The translations under genes were made by a program, and so were the position numbers. Shown here in pieces: positions 1-7,700 of a DNA stretch of 12,713 bases (within the stretch, counting starts at the first letter, position 1; every line of letters begins with the position of its first letter). This DNA is from Bin80 sp964503085 (GTDB taxonomy: Bacteria; Bacteroidota; Rhodothermia; Rhodothermales; Bin80): contig CAZCYQ010000079.1 in the NCBI GenBank assembly GCA_964503085.1, positions 1-12,713 on the forward strand, written 5' to 3'. The notes beneath the pieces are model-generated. The model ran no database searches. It had not been told where the DNA came from and saw only the letters and a program-made list of their open reading frames with translations.

Positions 1-167
1 ACCTGTTGACTTTCGATACCAGCTTTGAGAAAACACCCACCATCAATGGCAAGCCAGTCAACTACGCCCCGAAGAAGGTCTTTGAAAGCCCTTTTCTCAA
101 TGCCGACTACAATAGTGGTATCGTCACCATTAGTAAGGGTAAGCGGAAGAAGGTGTTAGAATTTTGA
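1..167 (+). CDS. 3' end of an unrecognised protein (partial)
   Basis: An open frame enters from the left edge (first whole codon at 3) and stops with TGA at 165-167, giving the last 54 residues of a protein. The tail reads ...VFESPFLNADYNSGIVTI then a lysine/arginine-rich end SKGKRKKVLEF. I do not recognise a family. The alternation of hydrophobic and polar residues suggests a beta-rich C-terminal domain, which is inference. It converges with the leftward gene that ends at 210; the 42-bp gap shows no clear terminator. It is real coding judging by uninterrupted, sensible composition up to the stop, but the function cannot be assigned from this fragment. Confidence 0.6.
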   Translation, partial: LLTFDTSFEKTPTINGKPVNYAPKKVFESPFLNADYNSGIVTISKGKRKKVLEF

Positions 168-209
168 ACTAACCGTAGATCTCCACCAAAACGGGGTAAC
201 ACCAGTACA

Positions 210-2501
210 CTACCTGAGCAGGAGCAACCGTTGGGTCTGCACCCCACCGGGGTAGCTCAAGTGGGTGAGGTAAACGCCCGAGGCTACTTCAACACCCCGC
301 TCGTCTCGAGCGTCCCAGAAGACCTGGTAGAAGCCAGCGACATGGAACTCGTTCACCAGCGTGCGCACCGGCTGCCCCAGCGTGTTGTAGATCACCAGCC
401 GCACCGGGCCTGGCACGGCCAAGCTGTAGGGAATCACGGTGGAGCTGTTGAAGGGATTGGGATGATTCGGCTCCAGGCTGCTTGTGGCCGGGACCGCTGC
501 CCCTAACGCCTTCTTGCTCGCGGCCAGCCCTTCCACTGCAACCACGCGCACGCCCCCGCCCAGGGTCAACTCCAGGATTTGGCGTCGGTTGTCGTTGAGG
601 GGAATGCTGTGCCACTGGCCCACAACCTTCCCGCTGGCCGTCCGTGCCCGAGCCAGATAGTAGCCACTCACCTGATCCTCAGCGGTAATGGTCAGGGCGA
701 CGCGGCCGTCCGTGCCTGTGGTATCCTTCCAGGCATAGTGGGGCTGGCGACCGGCGATGGCACGCGCAAACTCGACGATCAAGCCTGCCACCGCGTCTCC
801 CAGCACAGTGGCCTCCACTTCCGTGCGGTGCGAGGGCCGCGGACCGTTGTCGGTAGTAGCACTCGCCTGCCCTTTGATCCGGACGGCCGCGGCATGAATG
901 TCGCTCAGATTCTTGGTGCCGGTTGCATCGGACAGAAAGGTCCGAAAGACATGGGTCAGGGTACCGGTTGACCCATCGCCTTCGAGTGTGACAACACCGA
1001 ACCCGGAACAACTGCCCAGCGATGCGTGCTTCACGGTGACCGGGTGTGGCCCACGAAAGGCGACGATGAGCATTCGGTCATCGGGAGAAATATCTAGGAA
1101 GTCTGGGGCTGGATCGTCGCTAAATTCGTACCCTTCCCCATTTTGATTGACAAACGGAGCCGGGTCGCCGACACACAACCCTGACCCGGTAAGGTCTATG
1201 GTGGCTGCATGGGCCTCTGCCTGTTCGAAAAGCGTTGCGTTGGGGTCGTTGATGATCTTATCTATATCGAATACTTCCGCATTGTTCTGGATTCGATCAA
1301 ACTGATACAGGTAGCGGTGGGTAAGCGAAACAACCAGGCCGTGTGCATCACGGCGATCGGCGAGTTCCGCCTCGGAAGTGATGTCCATCTTTTTTTCCTC
1401 GAAGAACTTCACGACCGGAGGCTCGTTAGGTACGGTGTAGGGGGCTGCGCCGTCCGGATAGTCCAGTGGCAGACGATACAAGATGAATGTCGAGTCATCG
1501 GCACCTGAATTACTCGCGGAGACCCCCGCGTTCAGGTGCATAAAGCCGCCTCCTTCTGCACCGCCACAGCCAGCAACGCTAATGGCGTCATTGGTATATT
1601 CTGCCACGATCGACATCGGTTCTGTTGTCATATCGACCACGAATAGTCCGCCGCCGAGGGTGACATACCCATGCTGACTGTTACTACTAGGAACAGCGCA
1701 AATCACGACATTATTCGGTCGTCCCGGGCCTTGCTTCAGCGCGCCGCTGGGCGTGTACAGCGTCTGGAAATTGGCATATTCCCCGCTCACTCGCCCGGCT
1801 GGCAATGTCGGATCGGCCTGTGCTTCTATAACCGTCAAATCTCGTCCGCCAACCAGATCAAGCGTGGCTGCTTTGTTGAAAGTGAAGGTGTCTGTCTCTT
1901 GATCGTAATCAATGCGTTCCAATAGCTTTGCACCGAGATTCGCAACGATCAACTTGGTGCCGTCGGCACTCCAAAAGGACATATGATTCGAGGGGGCAGA
2001 ACCTTCCGGTCCGGTGGTTCGAAAGAGGGCTTTGGCGAGCTTCACAGCCTCACTCTTCGTGCCTCGAATCGGTCCACATATCTTATCTCCTTCCGCGGTC
2101 AGCGTACATTGCCCTTCCGCATCAATGATTCCAACCAGACCGACGCCGGGGCCAAAAAAATTCGCATTCATGAAGCGATGCGACGGATGGGGCAACATGC
2201 CGTGCAAACGCTCGACGTTCACGCCAAACGCCGAGAAAGCGTTGGGAAAAACATCGGCCGCTTCGATAACAACCGGCCCGAATGACGGATGATCTTCGTC
2301 ATACGTTCCAGGCTGCGCCATCATGATGGTGCGACCTTCGTACACAAGAATGCGACTACCGTACGTTCCGGTGGGATTCACAACGCTGATATCGGCACTA
2401 TTCGATTGGTCGGACAGCCATATTTCCCATTCGAGTGCCAGGACATGACTGGCACTCAACACACACAGAGCGATCACCCCGACAATGGTTTTCCGTTTCA
2501 T
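210..2501 (-). CDS. Exported beta-propeller protein with FlgD-like/T9SS-type C-terminal tail
   Basis: This is a 763-residue secreted protein. Residues 1-22 are a classic Sec signal peptide (MKRKT, hydrophobic core, then SHVLA before the mature LEWE). Residues about 25-545 show repeated beta-strand blocks of propeller type, such as FWSADGTKLIVANLG and DISPDDRMLIVAF, as in YncE/lactonase-like propellers. Residues about 560-665 look like an Ig/Big-1-type domain (GTDGRVALTITAEDQVSGYY). From about 677 to the end there is a FlgD-Ig/T9SS-type sorting domain: EPNHPNPFNSST, then VRLVIYNTLGQPVRTLV, and a terminal LLLLR. Such tails direct export or surface attachment in several FCB-related phyla. The start is supported by AAGGAG 10 nt before the ATG. 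It lies 118 bp downstream of the PRTase gene on the same strand, so it may be the last gene of that transcript or have its own promoter. No catalytic motif is visible, and ligand and role are unknown. Confidence 0.85.
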   Translation of the reverse strand: MKRKTIVGVIALCVLSASHVLALEWEIWLSDQSNSADISVVNPTGTYGSRILVYEGRTIMMAQPGTYDEDHPSFGPVVIEAADVFPNAFSAFGVNVERLHGMLPHPSHRFMNANFFGPGVGLVGIIDAEGQCTLTAEGDKICGPIRGTKSEAVKLAKALFRTTGPEGSAPSNHMSFWSADGTKLIVANLGAKLLERIDYDQETDTFTFNKAATLDLVGGRDLTVIEAQADPTLPAGRVSGEYANFQTLYTPSGALKQGPGRPNNVVICAVPSSNSQHGYVTLGGGLFVVDMTTEPMSIVAEYTNDAISVAGCGGAEGGGFMHLNAGVSASNSGADDSTFILYRLPLDYPDGAAPYTVPNEPPVVKFFEEKKMDITSEAELADRRDAHGLVVSLTHRYLYQFDRIQNNAEVFDIDKIINDPNATLFEQAEAHAATIDLTGSGLCVGDPAPFVNQNGEGYEFSDDPAPDFLDISPDDRMLIVAFRGPHPVTVKHASLGSCSGFGVVTLEGDGSTGTLTHVFRTFLSDATGTKNLSDIHAAAVRIKGQASATTDNGPRPSHRTEVEATVLGDAVAGLIVEFARAIAGRQPHYAWKDTTGTDGRVALTITAEDQVSGYYLARARTASGKVVGQWHSIPLNDNRRQILELTLGGGVRVVAVEGLAASKKALGAAVPATSSLEPNHPNPFNSSTVIPYSLAVPGPVRLVIYNTLGQPVRTLVNEFHVAGFYQVFWDARDERGVEVASGVYLTHLSYPGGVQTQRLLLLR

Positions 2502-2619
2502 AACACATATACTCCTTCATGGTAAATGGTTAACTCCAAATTCAGTTCTTCATCGTACGAGCAACTTCTTTATTTACTTTATCGCTTGCGCCCATAGTAC
2601 GTTAAGAATGAGGCGGTTT

Positions 2620-3294
2620 TCAGGGGGTTGCTGACCAGATGGATGACCAGTGAGCGGGTATATGGTCGTTGCTGACATCCACGTCATGCCAATCGAGGAT
2701 TAGCTGGTGCCACTCTGGTTTCGCCAGAGCCAATCCGTACACGATCACGTCCGGGTTGCGCTCCAGAATTGCAGTAGCGGCCAGAGATAGCGTCTTTCCC
2801 GTAGCCACAAAGTCGTCTATGATGAAGACCGTATCGGCATCCGTAGAAGCAGAACGGTAGTTGGCATGCGCCACCAGCAAGGAACGAAATTCAGGATACA
2901 GTCCCCCTCTGCCCGTGGGCAGGTGGACTTCCTTCTGTAACAGCCCTGGCTCGTACCGGCAAGCGCCAGCGCAGCGACTCGCAACCATCGCCAGCAATCC
3001 CTCTGTATCCGCGATTTTCTCTGCGGAGCGCAGAGCGGGAGCGAAAACTGTCCTGACAGGGTCCAGCTCGAGGCCCTGAACAAGAATACCTGCTGCGTGC
3101 GCCATGAGCCTTGCTCCGCCTTCGGTGGAAGCATCGTCAGGATCGAATTTGAACTTCGTAAACCGGGCACTCCACATGTCCTCGGATCGATCTTCGAAGC
3201 GGTATCCCACAGTGAAAACGGCCGACACACCCTCGCTGAACGTCAGCGTGTCGTATCGAAGCAGGTTGTGGAAAATGCTGGGAAGAATGGACAC
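2620..3294 (-). CDS. Phosphoribosyltransferase-like protein
   Basis: This is a 224-residue protein with a type I phosphoribosyltransferase PRPP-binding signature at residues 156-168 (VFIIDDFVATGKT: hydrophobic strand, acidic pair DD, then ATGKT loop). The following segment (ILERNPDVIVYGLALAKPE) fits the next strand of the Rossmann-like core. The first 150 residues lack a motif I can name, so the substrate is unknown and it may be a regulatory or divergent PRTase, not a salvage enzyme. It starts at GTG, and that start overlaps the stop of the upstream 38-residue gene as TAGTG, implying translational coupling. No ATG at a better position was found in frame. It is the last gene of the tight run HAD, CysO-like, small ORF, PRTase. 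Family assignment is good and function is unknown. Confidence 0.82.
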   Translation of the reverse strand: MSILPSIFHNLLRYDTLTFSEGVSAVFTVGYRFEDRSEDMWSARFTKFKFDPDDASTEGGARLMAHAAGILVQGLELDPVRTVFAPALRSAEKIADTEGLLAMVASRCAGACRYEPGLLQKEVHLPTGRGGLYPEFRSLLVAHANYRSASTDADTVFIIDDFVATGKTLSLAATAILERNPDVIVYGLALAKPEWHQLILDWHDVDVSNDHIPAHWSSIWSATP

Positions 3295-3410
3295 TACGGG
3301 TAGCCTTCCAGGTGCTGGTCAACATAGTCGGACAGATGACTGATTTCTCGCCATAGAAACACGCCTACGGCGAGCACCAATCTATGAGTCAGGAAATCTT
3401 GACGTTCCAC
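3294..3410 (-). CDS. 38-residue small protein coupled between CysO-like and PRTase genes
   Basis: This short gene sits exactly in the gap between its two neighbours. It starts with GTG at 3410, inside the TAG stop of the CysO-like gene (TAGTG). It ends with TAG at 3296-3294, overlapping the GTG start of the PRTase in the same TAGTG way. A GGAGG 6 nt before the GTG, which also encodes the Gly-Gly of the upstream protein, is an ideal ribosome binding site. The product begins VERQDFLTHRLVLAVGVFLW (V read as Met) and continues with a charged REISHLSDYVDQHLEG part. The stretch LVLAVGVFLW is hydrophobic but too short to be a sure membrane helix. I recognise no family. The overlapping stop/start at both ends and the well-placed Shine-Dalgarno argue that it is genuinely translated. 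Confidence 0.65.
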   Translation of the reverse strand: MERQDFLTHRLVLAVGVFLWREISHLSDYVDQHLEGYP

Positions 3411-3688
3411 TATATGCCTCCTGCTATGGCTGGCACGATGGTCACATTATCGCCGTCTTTTAGATGGGTCTCTCCGTCTTTCATGAATCGGATATCCTCG
3501 TCATTGATGAAGATGTTGATATATCCTCGAATCTCTCCATTCTCGATCAGCTTGTCCTTGATACCAGCGTAGTCATTTTCGAGGCTGTCGATAAGCTCTT
3601 CTATGGAGGTTAGATCAGCGACCTCTACTGAGGCCTGGTTGTTTGTCAGCTTCTGAAGGGGGAGGGGGATATGCACGGTTACTGTCAT
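3410..3688 (-). CDS. CysO/MoaD/ThiS-type ubiquitin-like sulfur-carrier protein
   Basis: This is a 92-residue beta-grasp protein. Its pattern closely follows mycobacterial CysO: MTVTVHIP at the start, ELIDSLENDYAGIKDKL in the helix, INIFINDEDIRFMKDGET, and DGDNVTIVPAIAGGI at the end. In the family the C-terminal Gly-Gly is adenylated by a MoeB-like enzyme and carries sulfur as thiocarboxylate for cysteine, molybdopterin or thiamine synthesis, or is conjugated to proteins. Here the tail is AGGI, so one residue follows Gly-Gly, and it would have to be trimmed or the protein does not act as a thiocarboxylate carrier. No E1-like enzyme, CysM or JAMM protease lies in the window. The start ATG has GGAAAGGA upstream. 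The gene follows the HAD gene by 45 bp and overlaps the 38-residue gene, so it is probably co-transcribed with both. Confidence 0.88.
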   Translation of the reverse strand: MTVTVHIPLPLQKLTNNQASVEVADLTSIEELIDSLENDYAGIKDKLIENGEIRGYINIFINDEDIRFMKDGETHLKDGDNVTIVPAIAGGI

Positions 3689-3733
3689 TTTTCAACGTCC
3701 TTTCCAAAGTTGTGTGAGAGAGGGGATACCGAT

Positions 3734-4435
3734 TTAGAGCGTGCAGGACAATTTCCTTAGCGTGTGCAGGACACTTTCGACGGGCTCGAACCCGTTGATC
3801 TCGACGGCAAGAGAAGGATCGGGACAGGTTCGCCGGTAGCGATTGAGCCAGATTGCAGACATACCGCTTCCAATGGCTCCCAGAACGTCATTCTCCCATG
3901 AATCCCCTATCATCGTCGCCTTCTGCACGCCGAGTTCAGCAAGAGCATAGCGGAAAATTGCCGGGTCCGGTTTTACTGCCCCTACCTCCTCTGATATCGC
4001 CAGGGCGTCGAGGGGAAAAAGGTCGAATAACGCCAGCTTGTATCGCTGAAGCGGACCGCCATTGGTGACGACACCGATCTTCACCCATCCCCGCAAAGTG
4101 TCGAACAATTCTTCAACCCCCGGAACAAGCCTCGAGTTGAATTGTTGCGCTTGCGCGTAGGCATCTGCTGCCCCGACCACACTGGTTGCTTTCAGGTCGT
4201 AGCGCCGGCAGATGCCGCGTATGTGTACACGGCCTGCTTCCTCAGCCGACAGGCTGCCATTGAGAGTGTGGGGGTAGGTAGCGCATAACGCCTCATCATG
4301 GGCGAGTTCCAACTCTTTCATTGGAACTCGCTTCAGATCAGGCAGTATCTCCTGAACCGCGCGCAGCCCATGGCGGCGAGAGTATTGGAGGTCAATCAAC
4401 GTGTCATCGAGATCGAACAGAACGGCAGTGTTCAT
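3734..4435 (-). CDS. HAD-superfamily phosphatase (HAD-IA, YjjG-like)
   Basis: This is a 233-residue cytosolic hydrolase with all four HAD motifs: the nucleophile motif FDLDDTLID near residue 6, the VVTNGG motif II, the lysine of AVKPDPAIF, and the metal-binding GDSWENDVLGA. The helical cap between motifs I and II places it in the C1-cap HAD-IA group, which includes nucleotidases such as YjjG and phosphoglycolate-type phosphatases. The substrate cannot be read from sequence. I chose the ATG at 4435, because it is preceded by AAGGA with a 7-nt spacer and gives a normal HAD N-terminus. An in-frame ATG at 4477 would add 14 atypical residues. It is the first gene of the leftward run and lies about 120 nt downstream of the predicted start site of the left sigma54 promoter. 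Co-transcription with a PRTase-like gene hints at nucleotide-related chemistry, which is inference. Confidence 0.85.
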   Translation of the reverse strand: MNTAVLFDLDDTLIDLQYSRRHGLRAVQEILPDLKRVPMKELELAHDEALCATYPHTLNGSLSAEEAGRVHIRGICRRYDLKATSVVGAADAYAQAQQFNSRLVPGVEELFDTLRGWVKIGVVTNGGPLQRYKLALFDLFPLDALAISEEVGAVKPDPAIFRYALAELGVQKATMIGDSWENDVLGAIGSGMSAIWLNRYRRTCPDPSLAVEINGFEPVESVLHTLRKLSCTL

Positions 4436-4566
4436 CAATCTTTCCTTCTCAATTTTTGGCGGGGGCCACACGCGCATATGAGATAGAAATACAACCTAAT
4501 TGTGTGGTAGTAAAACCTGGTGCTTCACGTTGCTCCCGGTTCTGGCGAGGCCTAAATATTTATAAA

Positions 4567-4582
4567 GCAAAAAGTATGCCAA
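4567..4582 (-). promoter_or_regulatory. Left sigma54 (-24/-12) promoter, facing the HAD operon
   Basis: Read on the minus strand the site is TTGGCATACTTTTTGC. It has the invariant GG (-24) and GC (-12) separated by exactly ten bases and the TTTTTGC -12 box. Only the C-to-T change in TGGCAC departs from consensus. The predicted transcript start is near 4555, giving a leader of about 120 nt before the HAD start. It matches the right promoter at 15 of 16 positions. Two dyad activator sites lie 110-165 bp upstream, a normal enhancer distance for sigma54. Confidence 0.8.
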
Positions 4583-4636
4583 TATGAACGTTGTTATAGA
4601 GGGTATAATCATAAAGTCTTGTTTTAAAACAAGAAA

Positions 4637-4688
4637 AAGAGCCAATCTGACTATATCATATCGTCGCAGAATAGTCGGATTGGCTCTT
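4637..4688. repeat. 18-bp inverted arms (left), possible binding sites or terminator
   Basis: The arms AAGAGCCAATCTGACTAT (4637-4654) and ATAGTCGGATTGGCTCTT (4671-4688) are complementary except for one T/G wobble pair, with a 16-bp spacer. Read leftward the second arm is followed by TTTTTCTTG, so the pair could also form an intrinsic terminator for the regulator mRNA. The same pair occurs at 8185-8246 with a 26-bp spacer, where no gene ends into it. This favours a protein-DNA role, perhaps combined with termination here. Confidence 0.75.
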
Positions 4689-4692
4689 ATGT

Positions 4693-4730
4693 AAGACCTA
4701 TTACGGTCCCGAAAGACCTATTACGGTCCC
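4693..4730. promoter_or_regulatory. Left tandem activator sites (two identical 18-mers)
   Basis: AAGACCTATTACGGTCCC occurs at 4693-4710 and 4713-4730, a 20-bp period or about two helical turns. Each unit is a dyad, GACC-N6-GGTC, of the size bound by Fis-type HTH dimers. All four copies in the window (two here, two at 8143-8180) are identical over 18 bp. The central regulator ends in a Fis-type HTH, so these are the best candidates for its upstream activating sequences. Confidence 0.7.
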
Positions 4731-4760
4731 AAAACTATATTACATCAGTGATATTCGATT

Positions 4761-7700
4761 TTAATTTTTGATGCCCAGTCTTTTCATTTTGTTATACAGG
4801 GTAGAAGGTGGTAATCCCAGCAGCGTCGCCGCGCCTCTGGCCCCCTTTATCTGATAGTTGGTGGCTTCGAGTACGCCGAGAATATAGCGACGTTCAAATT
4901 CGTCCAAAGACACGACGTTAAGGTCTTGATCTACGGTGTGCTTCTTAAGCCCCTGAGCCTTATCTTCGATTCGAGAATGATGCAGTCCCAGATCACTCAC
5001 TGCGATTTGAGAATTGGCACACAAGATGACTGCCCGCTGTATCATATGCTCTAATTCCCGCACATTGCCTGGCCAATCGTAGGCTTGCAACGCCTCTATC
5101 ACCTCTGATGTCAAGGGAGCTACTTGCTTGCCTATATGCGATGCCATGCCATCCTTAAAAAACTCGGCAAGGTGTGGTATATCCTCTTTGCGCTCGCGCA
5201 GAGGCGACAAATAGAGCGGAAAAACCTGGAAGCGGTAATAGAGATCCTCGCGGAAATCACCTGCACTGACCATCTCCTCCAAATCGCGATTCGTCGCAGC
5301 CACAATGCGCGCCTGCGCCTTTAGTGTCTCGCTACCTCCAACGCGCTCAAATGTGCCCTCTTCCAGCAAGCGCAACAGCCTGGCCTGTGTTTCCTGAGTC
5401 ATATCCCCGATCTCATCTAAAAAAAGCGTACCTCCCCTGGCCAATTCTACCTTGCCCAGCCTGCGAGAAACTGCGCTGGTAAAAGCCCCCTTCTCGTGAC
5501 CAAACAGTTCACTATCAATCAGCGCTTCAGATAAAGCACCGCAGTTGACCTGTATAAAAGGTCCATCTCTATGGGCACTGTGTTCGTGTAACACCCGTGC
5601 AGCCAGTCCTTTACCCACACCCGTTTCGCCCAGAATTAACACGGTCATGTCAGCCGATGCTACTTTTCTGAGTTGGATTTGAAACTCGTGCAGGGCCGCG
5701 CTCTGACCGATAAATTTGTTGCCTTCCTGAGTGTTGAGTGCAAAGGTGAGTGCTTCAATACGCGGGTCCATATCTACCGAGAGTTGTGTCTGTGCTATTT
5801 CCGAGTAATTGAGGTCGCGATCTATCGCCCTAACCTGGAATGTGTAGTCTCCCAGCGGCAAGTCCCGGTAATGTACCCGCATCTCTCGCGTTGCTGGCTG
5901 CCAGTAGGAATCATAGCCCTTCAGACGGTAGGTGTAGAGCATATCGCGCGGATGTGTGGAAAAACTCAGGCCCTTATACTCGAATGTCACATTTTGGTGT
6001 GGCGTAGATGATACGACCTCTTCTAAATTCTCATAGACCTTATCGGCAACGACCTGGAGCAGACGAACCGTGGGTGGTGTCTGTCGCGGACGGTAGCGCA
6101 CCAGAGAATTTTGGACTGTACCAAACCAGAAGGCTCCATCGCGATCTTCGAGTATCTGGCACACCGGTCCAATATGCGGTGACTTGATCGTCTGGAAAAG
6201 TTGGCCATCGTAGTGTACCGCGCCCCCGTCTGTACCGAGCCAGAGGTGGCCTTGCAGATCCTCGAATAGGCAATGGATGCGGTTGCTCGGCAAACCATCT
6301 TCCGTGGTGAAGCTCTGAAAATTGCTGCCATCAAAACGACAAAGACCGCTCTGAGTAGCGATCCACAGATTGCCATTGTGGTCTAAGAGCAAATCGTTGA
6401 CCCTATCGTCTATCAACCCGTCTTCAGTTCCATAAAATTTAAGCCCTTCTTCGGGATGCCAGCGCGCTAAACTCCTGTCGCCAACTGAGAAATTGTGGCA
6501 GGCCAAATGAAAATAGATCTCGCTGTTGCGCCCGGCAATCACAGTGCCAATGCGGTCTAAAAGATATTTCTTTTCTTCTTCCACAAAAATGGTTTGGAAC
6601 GCCTCGTCCCGCTGGTAAATGATCTTTAATGGGCTGACCGAGAGTTCTTCTTTTATAAATTCGGTTTTATAGGTGTCCATTTCCCAGTAGCCGAAAAGGA
6701 ATTGACCCTGCGAATCCTGGGCAATTGCACTGATACACCTTTCTTCTAAACCCGCAGCTATTTTCATCTTTTTTAGCTTCTGTCCATCATAGCGGAACAG
6801 GCCATTGCCACCACCAAACCACAAATAACCATCGTGGTCCTCGTACATGGCAAAACAGTTGTTGATATCAAGGCCATGCTCTGTACCTATGAATTCAAAG
6901 TGGTCGTCCTTGATGCGGGCGACACTTTTGTCCAAAGAGTTGAGAGCAGGAGACATGTACCCAATCCATACATCACCTCGACTGTCTTGCACGATCTGTG
7001 AGATCTCGCTCGTGTATTTGGGTAACTCCGCACCGGGGTTGATAATCCTGATACTATGTGCATCGTAAAGTCCTAAACCGCCACCCCAGGTAGCGAACCA
7101 ATACTGATGCTCCCGATCCTGGAACACAGCGTTGACTGCGGGATAGGGCAGTCCATCGGCAGGGATAAAACTGCTAAACCCATCACCGTCCTGGTACAAT
7201 ACCCCGTCCAGGGTGCAGAACCACATCCGACCTTCCCGGTCACACTGTATTTTGCGTAGCCAACTCCCCAACTCTACCTGAACAGGCTGGAACGTGCCAT
7301 CGGCATAGCACCAGAGCTTATCTCCATATCCAAGCCGACCAATCCACACCTTGCCGGTATCATCCTGACTCAGGGCATAGCTGACATGGGCCTGGGAAAA
7401 GCCCTCTTTCTCTTCGTAGCGGTGAAAGGATGTGCCGTCAAAGCGGATGGGATATTCAGAACCAAACCACAGATGGCCTTGTGGATCCTCAGTAATGCCC
7501 CAGCAATTGGGGATATTCCAATCCGGGATAAGCGGAATGATGTCGTGGAAGACCATGCCGTCGTAATATCCCAGGGTATGCTTGCCTCCACACCATATAC
7601 GCCCCTCATTGTCTTCGTAGATGGACTGCAGAGTTTGGCCTGCAATGCCGTCATCCTCCAAATGGTGAAAATTTGCTCCGTCATACCAGCAACCACCCTT

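Larger units (their letters stand above)
4556..4749. repeat. Left copy of the inverted control cassette
   Basis: This stretch is repeated in inverted orientation at 8124-8326, on the other side of the regulator gene. Conserved blocks, from outside to inside, are the sigma54 promoter with flank (GCAAAAAGT.TGCCAAT.TGA.CGTTGTT), a TAAAGT.TT.TTTTA patch, CAAGAAA.AGAGCCAATC, ATAGTCGGATTGGCTCTTAT, the two GACCTATTACGGTC dyads, and TATTACATCAGT. The element order is the same in both copies and element spacings differ by 0-1 bp, except for a 10-bp length difference in the loop between the 18-bp arms. It fills most of the gap between the HAD start (4435) and the regulator stop (4761). The remaining bases, 4436-4555, form the operon leader and show no further gene. 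Confidence 0.85.

Noticed and set aside
3734..4477. The longer HAD reading frame starting at 4477.
   Set aside because: The first 14 residues are atypical (MRVWPPPKIEKERL), and the AAGGA ribosome site lies inside them, correctly spaced for the ATG at 4435, which gives the standard HAD start.
4637..4688. The left 18-bp palindrome as a plain Rho-independent terminator only.
   Set aside because: It may terminate the regulator mRNA (TTTTT follows), but an equal copy exists at 8185-8246 upstream of the gene where nothing needs terminating, and it is part of the conserved cassette.
4693..4730. The tandem 18-bp repeats as the start of a CRISPR array.
   Set aside because: There are only two units with a 2-bp spacer, they are repeated in mirror image at the other promoter, and no cas genes are present.
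5673..6011. A 112-codon plus-strand frame inside the regulator, and similar frames elsewhere on the opposite strand of the large genes.
   Set aside because: They show no family motif or good ribosome site and lie opposite clear Y_Y_Y, AAA+ or propeller coding sequence; they are antisense shadows.
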